A DNA stretch of 9,816 nucleotides from an uncultured Saprospiraceae bacterium (GTDB lineage: Bacteria; Bacteroidota; Bacteroidia; Chitinophagales; Saprospiraceae): contig CALCSX010000185.1 in assembly GCA_937894165.1 (NCBI GenBank), positions 1-9,816 on the forward strand, written 5' to 3'. The notes beneath the pieces are model-generated. The model was not told the origin of the DNA and did no database searches. It saw nothing but the letters and a program-made list of their open reading frames with translations. The translations under genes and the position numbers were made by a program. The stretch's first letter is position 1, and each line of letters opens with the position of its first letter. Below, in pieces: positions 1 to 6,811 of the stretch.

Positions 1-962
1 AAACTAAGGTTGAGGCTATTTATCAAAATGATGTCATTCTGGCTTTGACAGATGGACTGGTTGAAGCTCATGAAGCGCAACTTTTAGATATCGTGGAGAG
101 AAATCTAAGCAGTAGTAACCAAATAGTTCAGGAGCTACTGATAGATGCTTCATCCATGGAAGCTACTGTAATTTGTAAAATTGTGCAAGGGAAAAGATTG
201 GTTTTGCCGGTTCGTCAATCCGCTACAATCACAGAAAGTCAACTGACTACACCAAAAGATTTGCCTGTAAAATCTAAAAAGAAGGCCAATCTAATTCTTA
301 ATTCATTTGTGCTGACCTTAGTTGTTCTTATCATTGTCGTTTGGAATTTTTCAAATAGAAATCAAAACGATACGGATCTTACCGCAACTAACTTGGAAGA
401 AACAAAAGAAGACGAAAAAGAGGAAAATCTTATTCTCTTGATGGCTGATGAGTCACAATTTGGATTGGATCAAGTTCTGAATAATGAAAAAGCTGAAGAG
501 TTGACTGTCGAAGCCACCAATGAATTGGAGACTTCAAATGAAGGAATAGTGGAAACTTCAAAGCTAACAACTGTTGAGATTTCAAATACTAAGGAAATTA
601 ACTCACCTGCTCCAAAAGCTGCTGAACCTGAAGCTAAAAAGATTAATACTTCCAAATCTGATGCCATCGTAGCCAAACCTATAACAGTTCCTACTGCACC
701 CAAAGCGAATGCAAAACTTCTGGCTTATAAAAAAGATCTAAATGCCATGAAGGAGAAGGTAAATATAATGATGGATTGGAATGAGGCTTCAATTAAAAAT
801 CAAAAAAAAGTAGTACTGAAAAATATCAATGAGGGAATCTCAAAAATCGATAAAAATATCCCCGGTCAAGAACAACAAATTGAGCAGATTTATAAGATAG
901 CAGATATTGAATTCAGAGCTCTTCAAAGGCTTGTCTCAGATAAGTTGTACCAAGAAGATTAA
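1..962 (+). CDS. PP2C-like phosphatase C-terminus fused to a membrane span and coiled-coil tail (5' partial)
   Basis: The frame is open from base 3, so the gene begins before the window; the TTG at base 45 lies inside the domain and is not its start. The visible N-terminal part has the end of a PP2C (PPM) Ser/Thr phosphatase fold: DVILALTDGL (bases 30-59) fits the conserved D-x-I-x-L-x-TDGL strand, and the helical stretch ending in ATVICKIV fits the last strand. In the family a DN pair precedes T-V there and its Asp binds metal; here it is Met-Glu (156-161). A basic KSKKK stretch precedes a roughly 20-residue membrane span (about 288-350). Then follow an acidic, Ser/Thr/Glu-rich and Pro/Ala/Lys-rich linker and a charged helical, probably coiled-coil end (about 715-950). 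The basic flank suggests the phosphatase part is cytoplasmic and the tail periplasmic. Activity cannot be judged without the missing N-terminus, which should carry the other metal ligands. Confidence 0.7.
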   Translation, partial: TKVEAIYQNDVILALTDGLVEAHEAQLLDIVERNLSSSNQIVQELLIDASSMEATVICKIVQGKRLVLPVRQSATITESQLTTPKDLPVKSKKKANLILNSFVLTLVVLIIVVWNFSNRNQNDTDLTATNLEETKEDEKEENLILLMADESQFGLDQVLNNEKAEELTVEATNELETSNEGIVETSKLTTVEISNTKEINSPAPKAAEPEAKKINTSKSDAIVAKPITVPTAPKANAKLLAYKKDLNAMKEKVNIMMDWNEASIKNQKKVVLKNINEGISKIDKNIPGQEQQIEQIYKIADIEFRALQRLVSDKLYQED

Positions 963-980
963 TCCCCCATTAAAAAAATC

Positions 981-1022
981 AAAGCCATACTTAGGCGCTA
1001 CTGCTTAGGTATGGCTTTTTTT
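981..1022 (+). terminator. Rho-independent terminator of the PP2C-like gene
   Basis: A 16-base-pair stem (981-996 with 1003-1018; left arm AAAGCCATACTTAGGC) encloses the 6-base loop GCTACT. The pairing is continuous, with only two G-U wobbles. It is followed by a run of seven T (1016-1022) and lies 18 bases after the stop codon. An A-run at 972-978 means the hairpin could also work leftward, but no minus-strand gene ends there. Confidence 0.9.
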
Positions 1023-1156
1023 ATAATAAAATTTTTAAAAAAACATCACAAGCTCAGAGGTGATTAAACAAATCACAACGATTTGGTTTTATAGAAAAGT
1101 ATGTAATTTAAAATGATGAGATATATCATTTCGAGTTTACAAAGAAAAATGAACAA

Positions 1157-1177
1157 TAAGTTTATAAAATAAACTTA
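1157..1177. repeat. Perfect 8-5-8 inverted repeat upstream of the small membrane protein gene
   Basis: TAAGTTTA (1157-1164) and TAAACTTA (1170-1177) are exact reverse complements around a 5-base AT spacer, 35 bases before the ATG at 1213. The left arm also resembles the -7 element TAnnTTTG (last base A). It could be an operator overlapping the promoter or a weak hairpin in the leader. No function is shown. Confidence 0.35.
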
Positions 1178-1212
1178 AATCAATATTATTTAATAACCAA
1201 AATCATCACATT

Positions 1213-1365
1213 ATGGGCGGTATATTGTATTTAATAGCAGTCGTATTAGTTATTGCATGGATTCTAGGTCTTACTGTATATTCAGCAGGAAGTATAATCC
1301 ATATTTTACTTGTAATCGCAGTAATTGCAATTATATTGCAATTAATTAGAGGACGACGTGTCTAG
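1213..1365 (+). CDS. Small lmo0937/DUF5670-family membrane protein
   Basis: This is a 50-residue protein starting MGGILYLIAVV and ending LIRGRRV. It has two hydrophobic segments (about residues 4-21 and 26-43) joined by a short Thr/Tyr/Ser/Gly turn, with a basic C-terminus. The pattern (LYLIAV.., an I-L-GL turn, IHILLVIAVI, then a basic L-I-x-G-R-R end) is what I recall for the lmo0937 family (DUF5670) of tiny inner-membrane proteins, whose function is unknown. The length is normal for the family and the start is the only sensible ATG. There is no Shine-Dalgarno site; the leader is AT-rich. The gene stands alone after a strong terminator and converges with corA, the stop codons being 17 bases apart. 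Inverted repeats upstream hint at specific regulation, but no regulator is evident. Confidence 0.8.
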   Translation: MGGILYLIAVVLVIAWILGLTVYSAGSIIHILLVIAVIAIILQLIRGRRV

Positions 1366-1382
1366 TGCATTCAATGATTAGC

Positions 1383-2462
1383 TTAAAGCCACTTTTTCTT
1401 TCTAAAATAAAACAGCATAGCGATGGCAATCACTAACATGATTGCCATTGTTACGTAGTAGGCATACTTCCATTTTAATTCCGGCATGACATCGAAGTTC
1501 ATCCCATATACTCCTGCGATAAATGTGAGTGGAATAAAAATGGTGGCAATAATGGTTAAAACTTTCATCACCTCATTCATCTTATTACTGACGGTAGTTA
1601 AGTACAGATCCAGTAATCCGGTCGCCATGTCACGAAAGGTCTCTACTGTATCAATAACCTGAATGGTATGATCATATAAATCGCGCATATAAGGAAGGGT
1701 TTTCTCACTAATTATGGCATTTTCTGACCTCTCCAACTTCCCAATAAGCTCACGCAAAGGCCAAACTGATTTTCTTAGGGATAATATTTCCCTTTTTAAA
1801 GAATAAATCTTATTCAAAATTTTGCTATCACTTTTAGCCATTAATTCCTCTTCGTAGCTTTCTATTATTTCTCCCAGCTTTTCCAGAATAATAAAATAAT
1901 TATCAACAATGATGTCCAATAAAGCATAAGCTAAATAATCTGATTTTTCGGATCTCAGCCTTCCCGATGTATTGCGAAGTCGATCGCGGAGTGGTTCGAA
2001 AATATCTCCAATTTTTTCCTGAAAAGTGAGTACATACGAAGGTCCTAATATTAAACTGATTTGCTCAGACTCTATTTTTTGCTCTTTTTCATCGAAAACC
2101 AGCATTTTTAATACGATAAATATCTTGTCGGCCTGAATTTCTAATTTAGGTCTTTGATCGGTATTCAGTAGATCTTCCAAGATAAGGTTGTGAATATCAT
2201 AATGTCCTCCAATGGCTCTGATCATATCTACATCATGTAAACCGTAAATATTTAGCCAGGCAACATTCTTTCCCTCCTTATAGTCAAAGGATTCACGAAA
2301 ATCCTCCAAGGTTTTTTCAAGTATTATATCCTGATTATATTCAATGACTTCAATCAGAGGCTCTTCAATCTTCTGCTCCCCCAAAAAAACCAAGCTTCCG
2401 GGAGCCAAACCTGCTTTAGATGATCTTTTACTGATATTCTTTTTTGATTTTTTAGGAGGCAT
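1383..2462 (-). CDS. corA: CorA-family magnesium/cobalt transporter
   Basis: This 359-residue protein should form a pentameric inner-membrane channel for Mg2+ (and Co2+/Ni2+). The decisive signature is YGMNFD with GMN at residues 320-322, at the end of the first membrane helix (about 301-319). The second helix is at about 334-352, and the protein ends in a basic tail (FRKKKWL), as is usual for CorA. Residues 35-290 form the cytoplasmic funnel: an alpha/beta part (about 35-165) followed by long helices, including the charged stretch IIESYEEELMAK. The first 20 residues are Lys/Ser-rich and probably disordered. The ATG at 2462 is used. It is the last of three closely spaced minus-strand genes, 68 bases after trmN6. 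It converges with the small membrane gene and no hairpin terminator is visible in the 17-base gap. Length and motifs are ordinary for the family. Confidence 0.96.
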   Translation of the reverse strand: MPPKKSKKNISKRSSKAGLAPGSLVFLGEQKIEEPLIEVIEYNQDIILEKTLEDFRESFDYKEGKNVAWLNIYGLHDVDMIRAIGGHYDIHNLILEDLLNTDQRPKLEIQADKIFIVLKMLVFDEKEQKIESEQISLILGPSYVLTFQEKIGDIFEPLRDRLRNTSGRLRSEKSDYLAYALLDIIVDNYFIILEKLGEIIESYEEELMAKSDSKILNKIYSLKREILSLRKSVWPLRELIGKLERSENAIISEKTLPYMRDLYDHTIQVIDTVETFRDMATGLLDLYLTTVSNKMNEVMKVLTIIATIFIPLTFIAGVYGMNFDVMPELKWKYAYYVTMAIMLVIAIAMLFYFRKKKWL

Positions 2463-2489
2463 GGGATATTTTTATTCTAGATCAATAAC

Positions 2490-2523
2490 TAAATATAAGG
2501 AATTGTTTCTTTTGCCGGGCCAA
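2490..2523 (-). promoter_or_regulatory. Possible Bacteroidota-type promoter for corA
   Basis: On the minus strand, a TTG (2523-2521) is followed after 23 bases by TATATTTA (2497-2490), which fits TAnnTTTG at all but the last base. It lies in the 68-base gap before corA, with 27 bases to the ATG. The match is imperfect and its spacing is at the upper limit. Confidence 0.25.
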
Positions 2524-2530
2524 TAGATAT

Positions 2531-3253
2531 TTATAAATGCAGATAATATTCATTAGTCAGCTCCGTGTATTCTTTTGAGAATTGGTGACGACTAATCTCT
2601 AGGTATATTTCATCGCGGCTTGGAGACTTAGTTTCGATTTTCGAGAAAAGTAATAAAACTCGTTTTATCGGTGAAGATATTGTACCTCGTACCAGCGTTA
2701 ATCGAACAAGAAAAAGGCCATTTCTTTCGCTTAGCTGCATCAATCTCTCCTCAGACCTGAACGGAGCTATCATGGCAAAATATCCGGTATCGCTGAGCAT
2801 TTTACTGCTACATTCAAATAATTCTTCGAAACTTAGTGCACTTGTTGATCGGGTAGATATTTTCCCCGGATCTGATGAAAGTATCATCTCCTCGTGGAAA
2901 GGCGGATTGCTTACGATGAGGTCGAATGGCTCATTATTACCTCTACAAAAATGGAACAAATCACTCTCTACAGCAAGAATATTTCCCTTCCAAGGACTAT
3001 TTTCGAAATTTTGTGTAGCCTGATGGAAAGATGCGGGATCAGGTTCTATTCCAATAATTTTGCTTTGCGGGAATTTCTGCGCCAACATCAATGCAATCAA
3101 ACCACTCCCCGTTCCTATATCTAAAATTCGATCCACCTCTAGTTTCTCTGAGATCCAGCCGCCGAGTAAGACCCCATCTGTTCCCACTTTCATCAAACAT
3201 TTGTCCTGCTCGATGCTAAACTGTTTAAAAACGAAGGGTTTGATTTTTTTCAT
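2531..3253 (-). CDS. trmN6: tRNA1(Val) (adenine-37-N6)-methyltransferase
   Basis: This SAM-dependent enzyme (TrmN6/YfiC) methylates N6 of adenine 37 beside the anticodon of tRNA-Val. In the 240-residue protein, the family's opening FKQFSIEQDKCLMKVGTDGV (residues 9-28) is clear. The SAM-binding loop is DIGTGSGLIAL (45-55), an acidic residue ends the next strand (GIEPD, 68-72), and the catalytic motif NPPF (116-119) is typical of N6-adenine methyltransferases. The likely start is the ATG at 3253; a TTG at 3268 would add only five residues outside the conserved region. It lies 98 bases after the BioD-like gene and 68 before corA, so partial co-transcription is plausible, but a promoter-like site sits just upstream. 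The normal length and intact motifs suggest an active enzyme. Confidence 0.93.
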   Translation of the reverse strand: MKKIKPFVFKQFSIEQDKCLMKVGTDGVLLGGWISEKLEVDRILDIGTGSGLIALMLAQKFPQSKIIGIEPDPASFHQATQNFENSPWKGNILAVESDLFHFCRGNNEPFDLIVSNPPFHEEMILSSDPGKISTRSTSALSFEELFECSSKMLSDTGYFAMIAPFRSEERLMQLSERNGLFLVRLTLVRGTISSPIKRVLLLFSKIETKSPSRDEIYLEISRHQFSKEYTELTNEYYLHL

Positions 3254-3278
3254 TAAAAATGGCTTCAAAATAGAAAAC

Positions 3279-3312
3279 TAAATTTAATCATCGCTGATAA
3301 GAAACCTTCAAA
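3279..3312 (-). promoter_or_regulatory. Possible Bacteroidota-type promoter for trmN6
   Basis: On the minus strand, TTTG (3312-3309) is followed after 22 bases by TAAATTTA (3286-3279), which is one mismatch from TAnnTTTG. The ATG of trmN6 is 25 bases further on, a usual leader length. This is a sequence match only. Confidence 0.35.
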
Positions 3313-3351
3313 GACAAGGCTTTCGAAGAATTTGGTGTTTTATTGCAGCGA

Positions 3352-4461
3352 TTATTTAATTCGCAGATGATCTTCAATCCTATTTACATCAATATTGTCC
3401 TCGATCAACTCTATTGCCCGACGTACCTTCCAAGGTGTTTGAAGATTTATTTTTACCTCAATTTTTGATATTTTCAATGCCGCACCATAGGTATCTAATT
3501 TGGTTCTTACCACCGGGATCTCATGTTTTTTAATGAAATTCAGGGCGGCATCGTTGAGTTTGCCCTCGCCGGTGACCACTACGCCTGCCAAATAAGGAAC
3601 CTTGTCCTCGCTTCTTATCGTCAATAATCTTATTTTTCTAATGGCATCATTTACTGCGCGCGGGCTGACGATAAGTAAAAGGTTTTTGTATAAGAGTAGT
3701 TTCTCCTGATCAATAAATGAACCACTGATGATCTCCTCTACCTTGTTGCCCATTCGGTGTTCATTGTGTTCAATATAACCTGAAATAGAGTCTGATATAG
3801 TCTTAATTAATGGGAAAGCCAATGATTTTTCGTAGGGCATCACGCCGAGCAGTGGTAGTTTCATTTCCTCTAGCTTCTTACCGACATAATATTTTACCTT
3901 ATCCAGTTTTTCAGGCTTGACTTTATTAATAATAACACCAAGTAGGGGAACTTTCTTTTCGCGAAATAATGAAAGGGAGGTATTTAATTTGTCAATTGTA
4001 CTGCCTATCCCACCTTCTACAACCATAATCACCTCTGCACCGATCAATTTGGCAACATCTGCATTGGATAGGTTAACAACGGAGCCCACCCCCGGATGCC
4101 CGGTCCCTTCATAGATCGTTATATCCTTGGTCTCTTGGAGATTCTGAGCTGCATTGATGATCCTTTCCCGAAAGTTAAATGCATCGGGGTCGTCTAAAAA
4201 ATCTGTTGTGGCGCCACTGCCTAAAATGACCGGGCTATGTAATGCCGGATCAAGATTGAAATTGATCAATTCTGCAAAAAGTAGCGTATCCTTATCCACT
4301 CTCAAATCCTTGATATCCAAAAACTTTTGACCCACAGGCTTGCAATACCCCACATTGTGGCCCCTGCCCAGAAAACAAGAAGCCAACCCTAAAGTGCTGG
4401 TCGTTTTTCCGACATGTTGACTTGTCGCTGCTACGTAAAGATTTTTAAATTTGCCGGACAT
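3352..4461 (-). CDS. BioD-like P-loop ATPase with a DRTGG-type C-terminal domain
   Basis: This 369-residue protein resembles the N-terminal half of long phosphotransacetylases (COG0857 type). Residues 5-235 form a dethiobiotin-synthetase-like P-loop domain: the deviant Walker A ATSQHVGKTT (12-21), YCKPVGQK (39-46), EGTGHPGVGSV (118-128), VVEGGIGSTIDKL (148-160) and GVIINKV (175-181). The remainder (about 240-369) looks like a DRTGG regulatory domain (LLLIVSPRAVNDA, GVVVTGEGKLND, IPVVRTKLDTYG). The catalytic PTA domain is absent, so acetyl-phosphate synthesis is not implied. Similar stand-alone proteins are often labelled cobyrinate diamide synthase or AAA ATPase; their true role is unsettled. 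The ATG at 4461 is preferred over a TTG at 4470 because the fold begins at KNLYVAAT. No biotin or cobalamin genes are nearby. Confidence 0.8.
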   Translation of the reverse strand: MSGKFKNLYVAATSQHVGKTTSTLGLASCFLGRGHNVGYCKPVGQKFLDIKDLRVDKDTLLFAELINFNLDPALHSPVILGSGATTDFLDDPDAFNFRERIINAAQNLQETKDITIYEGTGHPGVGSVVNLSNADVAKLIGAEVIMVVEGGIGSTIDKLNTSLSLFREKKVPLLGVIINKVKPEKLDKVKYYVGKKLEEMKLPLLGVMPYEKSLAFPLIKTISDSISGYIEHNEHRMGNKVEEIISGSFIDQEKLLLYKNLLLIVSPRAVNDAIRKIRLLTIRSEDKVPYLAGVVVTGEGKLNDAALNFIKKHEIPVVRTKLDTYGAALKISKIEVKINLQTPWKVRRAIELIEDNIDVNRIEDHLRIK

Positions 4462-4493
4462 CCTACTCAAAATTTAGCCAAAAATTATTGCAA

Positions 4494-4526
4494 AATAGGA
4501 AAAAGGATTTGCTTTTTCTTCCTATT
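4494..4526 (-). terminator. Probable hairpin terminator after the TPR gene
   Basis: AATAGGAA (4494-4501) and TTCCTATT (4519-4526) are perfect complements, with further A/T pairing possible inside (AAAAAG with CTTTTT in an alternative register). Read on the minus strand, the hairpin lies 35 bases after the TPR gene's stop and is followed by a short T-rich tail. It would separate the TPR gene from the BioD-like gene. The T-run is short, so it may be leaky. Confidence 0.45.
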
Positions 4527-4561
4527 AACCTTTTTATAGATCCCAAACAAGCTTATGTGTT

Positions 4562-6037
4562 TTATTTCAACCTTTCCAGACCGGCTTTCGCTTTTTGATG
4601 TAATCCGGTTTTATATTCCTTTGGATTAAAATTCAGGCACTTTTTATAAAACTCCCGCGCCTTTTCTTTCATTTTCATCTCCTCATAAATGAATCCTGTA
4701 TGAAGCGCTGCGCTACAAGCAAAATAAGCCGGGGAAGAAGCGCCCACTTCCATTGTGGTTGCAAATTGAGCTATTGCTTCGTTGTATAATTTAAGTTCCT
4801 CCAGACATCTTCCGTAGCGATAACTATACTCGATTTTATCAAGATTTTTCGAAAAACTAAACAGTGAAAGGGACTTTAATGTCTCCATCGCCTTGCTGTA
4901 ATATCCGCCATCCATCAGTAATCTCGATTGGAGCAAGAGAGGATGAAAGTTTTTCTTTTCTTCAGCATCCCGCAATGCTTTTTTGTCCTCATCGACCACC
5001 GCTCCACCCATCTTCAGTGTCATATCTCTGAATTTGTTGGAGAGAGCAAGATTTCCTCTAATAAGATGGTGCCAGGAAAGTTTTTGACAGGCTAGTTTGA
5101 GATAGTTGATTCCCTTGAAGTTGTTGAGAAAATACTCTAAAGGTAGATTGGCATCGCTATCTAAACGGTTCAGTTTGGCACTGCCAAGCATAAAATTTAT
5201 GTAATACAGTGGATAATGTTTGTATTGGAATTTTGTCTCTGAAAGGATTTTAATAACGTAATTATTCCTGCCTGTATGCAATGCAATATTGCTGAAAGCA
5301 AATAAAATCAAAGGCCCGTTCGAAGGTTTGAGACCCGAATTATTCAAAATATACCATGCCCGCTCTGCGTCATTTTGCAAGTGCAACATCAAATAACTGT
5401 ATAGAATTAATGTTTCCTGATTAAAGATGCCACCATTTCCTTTTGTTTCAGCAATAATTGCCTCAATTTCTTCCATCCCCTTATTCAAATTGCCATGCAT
5501 GCCTAGAATATTAACCCCCCACTTATAGCTGTCCGGAATTGTTCCTACCATCGCCTTCAGTAAACTCAAATTTCTTTTATTTGGCAAAAAATCCGGAAAC
5601 AATCTATCATTTTCTTCCAGTAGCAGAAAAGCCTTTCGAATGTCTTTAAAAGCCCAAATGTATTCTTCAAATTTCAAGCGTCCCAGAGCTGTTTGAAGCA
5701 AAATATCAGCTTGCGAATACAGCAGGTAGGGTGATGATTTGGGAATTTGGGACAATTTGTTGATTCTAAATTTAGCGTTTTCATTCAATTTGTTGAAATC
5801 GCCCCTTTCTTCACCAATAAATACCTTAAAAAAATCAATATAATGGTCGAGATGGTAGACGGCATAATTGTCAGGTTGGGAACTTTTTATAGAATTAATT
5901 TCCTTTTGAGCTTCCTCAAATCGTAATTGTAAAATTAGAGCGTAGGTGTTTTCTACCTGTGGGGTGTACCGGTAGTTTTGACTCAGCAACTCACTGGAAA
6001 GCATGATTAAAAGAGAAAATAAAATTTGGAATTTCAA
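4562..6037 (-). CDS. Secreted or periplasmic tetratricopeptide-repeat protein
   Basis: This is a 491-residue mostly helical protein. With the TTG start at 6037 it opens with a credible signal peptide: Met-Lys, a hydrophobic core and a cut near LLSQ-N at about residue 20. No in-frame ATG was found upstream. The first internal ATG (6004) would remove most of the signal, so TTG is favoured. The middle has a short distinctive stretch (TIPDSYKWGVNILGMHG, 166-182) and paired helices. The clearest TPR units are at the end: about 365-397, 402-435 (RYGRCLEELKLYNEAIAQF) and 440-474 (GFIYEEMKMKEKAREFYKKC). TPRs mediate protein contacts; the partner is unknown and no enzyme motif is visible. It diverges from the gene at 6230 and is probably cut off from the downstream minus-strand genes by a hairpin. 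Confidence 0.82.
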   Translation of the reverse strand: MKFQILFSLLIMLSSELLSQNYRYTPQVENTYALILQLRFEEAQKEINSIKSSQPDNYAVYHLDHYIDFFKVFIGEERGDFNKLNENAKFRINKLSQIPKSSPYLLYSQADILLQTALGRLKFEEYIWAFKDIRKAFLLLEENDRLFPDFLPNKRNLSLLKAMVGTIPDSYKWGVNILGMHGNLNKGMEEIEAIIAETKGNGGIFNQETLILYSYLMLHLQNDAERAWYILNNSGLKPSNGPLILFAFSNIALHTGRNNYVIKILSETKFQYKHYPLYYINFMLGSAKLNRLDSDANLPLEYFLNNFKGINYLKLACQKLSWHHLIRGNLALSNKFRDMTLKMGGAVVDEDKKALRDAEEKKNFHPLLLQSRLLMDGGYYSKAMETLKSLSLFSFSKNLDKIEYSYRYGRCLEELKLYNEAIAQFATTMEVGASSPAYFACSAALHTGFIYEEMKMKEKAREFYKKCLNFNPKEYKTGLHQKAKAGLERLK

Positions 6038-6117
6038 AAGTCGAAAATTGGTGAACGAATTGGTTGAATGATAATATTTATCGGTAAAATAATTAATTTT
6101 ACTTTTTACAATTTTTA

Positions 6118-6125
6118 CAAAGATA
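6118..6125 (-). promoter_or_regulatory. Perfect -7 element (TAnnTTTG) upstream of the TPR gene
   Basis: On the minus strand, TATCTTTG (6125-6118) matches the Bacteroidota -7 element exactly and would give a leader of about 70 bases before the TTG start. No TTG or TTTG lies 17-23 bases upstream, so the -33 half is missing or degenerate. Confidence 0.35.
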
Positions 6126-6178
6126 GAAATTAGACCTGCTTTTATGATTATTCATTGATCAAATCGAAAAATCTCCTT

Positions 6179-6213
6179 GTTGAACAATTCTTAGTATTAA
6201 ACGCTTAAATTTA
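6179..6213 (+). promoter_or_regulatory. Possible promoter for the 6230 gene and mnmE
   Basis: TTG (6180-6182) is followed after 23 bases by TAAATTTA (6206-6213), one mismatch from TAnnTTTG, and the ATG follows 16 bases later. The same TAAATTTA element occurs in the candidate trmN6 promoter. The spacing is at the upper limit, so this is weak. Confidence 0.3.
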
Positions 6214-6229
6214 CTATAAAATATACAAC

Positions 6230-6763
6230 ATGAATTTAGATAATCTAAAAAGGAAGGTACATAATTACAAGGAAGTCTTAGATAATACCCGGATTTACAG
6301 ACAACAATGGAAGGATGGCATACGCGAAGAAATTAAAGAGAAGCTTAAGATGATTTCCAAGGAGATAGAAATAGATGCAGAGGTGATAGTGAAGAGCCAG
6401 TTGGAAAATATGGAAGCTATTGTTCTTGAATTAGGAGAGGTGAAGAGCGGGATTTATCAAAAGTTAAAAAACGATGTTAAAAAGCATATCATTAAATATA
6501 AGGGAGCCATCATCTACCAACAGTTATTTAATGGTAAAATACTGGTCATGATTCAACTGCCCAGTATTGAAAATTTCACCCAGGAAAATCAACCCCGCAC
6601 CCTCGGCATTTACCGTCCCGAAGAGTTAACTGATGTCATCCATATCCGTCATTATGACGCATTGCTGACTGAGGTCACCAAATGGGAGGATTACGATGAT
6701 GAAGAGCCGCGAGCAGGCATTGGCTTTAATATGAATTATGCTAATCCGGTTGAAGAAGAATAG
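6230..6763 (+). CDS. Conserved-looking protein of unknown function, 177 residues
   Basis: I do not recognise a named family. The protein has no signal peptide or membrane span and is probably cytoplasmic. Residues 1-90 are highly charged and predicted helical (VHNYKEVLDNTRIYRQQWKDG, then a Lys/Glu-rich stretch to about 48), suggesting a coiled coil. Residues 91-112 look like beta strands (GAIIYQQLFNGKILVMIQLP). A likely structured region follows with LGIYRPEELTD (125-135) and HIRHYDALLTEVTKWEDYDD (138-157). The tail is acidic, with GIGFNMNYANP before the end. The ATG at 6230 follows an AT-rich leader. It lies 48 bases before mnmE on the same strand with no terminator between, so the two are probably transcribed together. 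That alone does not show a role in tRNA modification. The coding-like composition and the clean ending argue for a real gene. Confidence 0.78.
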   Translation: MNLDNLKRKVHNYKEVLDNTRIYRQQWKDGIREEIKEKLKMISKEIEIDAEVIVKSQLENMEAIVLELGEVKSGIYQKLKNDVKKHIIKYKGAIIYQQLFNGKILVMIQLPSIENFTQENQPRTLGIYRPEELTDVIHIRHYDALLTEVTKWEDYDDEEPRAGIGFNMNYANPVEEE

Positions 6764-6811
6764 ACATTCAGGCTTTAATACAGTATTTTATTACTCAAAT
6801 CAATTTATTGA

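Larger units (their letters stand above)
963..1212. other. AT-rich intergenic spacer with several small inverted repeats
   Basis: Beyond the terminator, no coding frame could be supported in this 250-base spacer. It holds several short perfect inverted repeats: GTGATT/AATCAC (1060-1065 with 1071-1076), CAAATC/GATTTG (1069-1074 with 1080-1085, overlapping the previous one so that only one can form), AAATGAT/ATCATTT (1111-1117 with 1125-1131) and TAAGTTTA/TAAACTTA (1157-1164 with 1170-1177). No full Bacteroidota promoter was found for the small gene downstream. Such dyads are partly expected by chance in AT-rich DNA. Confidence 0.5.

Noticed and set aside
470..703. 77-codon minus-strand frame within the PP2C-fusion gene
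   Set aside because: It mirrors the low-complexity Glu/Ser/Thr and Pro/Ala linker of the plus-strand gene and has no independent support.
2344..2526. 60-codon plus-strand frame over the start of corA
   Set aside because: It is antisense to the Lys/Ser-rich corA N-terminus and its promoter region, and its product shows no recognisable features.
3254..3268. TTG start adding five residues to TrmN6
   Set aside because: An ATG at 3253 sits right before the conserved region, and the extra residues match nothing in the family.
3285..3350. Long-range pairing ATCGCTG with CAGCGAT between the BioD-like gene and trmN6
   Set aside because: Only 7 base pairs across about 50 bases, with no T-run and no flanking support, so not called as a terminator.
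4462..4470. TTG start adding three residues to the BioD-like protein
   Set aside because: The ATG at 4461 is adequate and gives a normal N-terminus for the P-loop domain.
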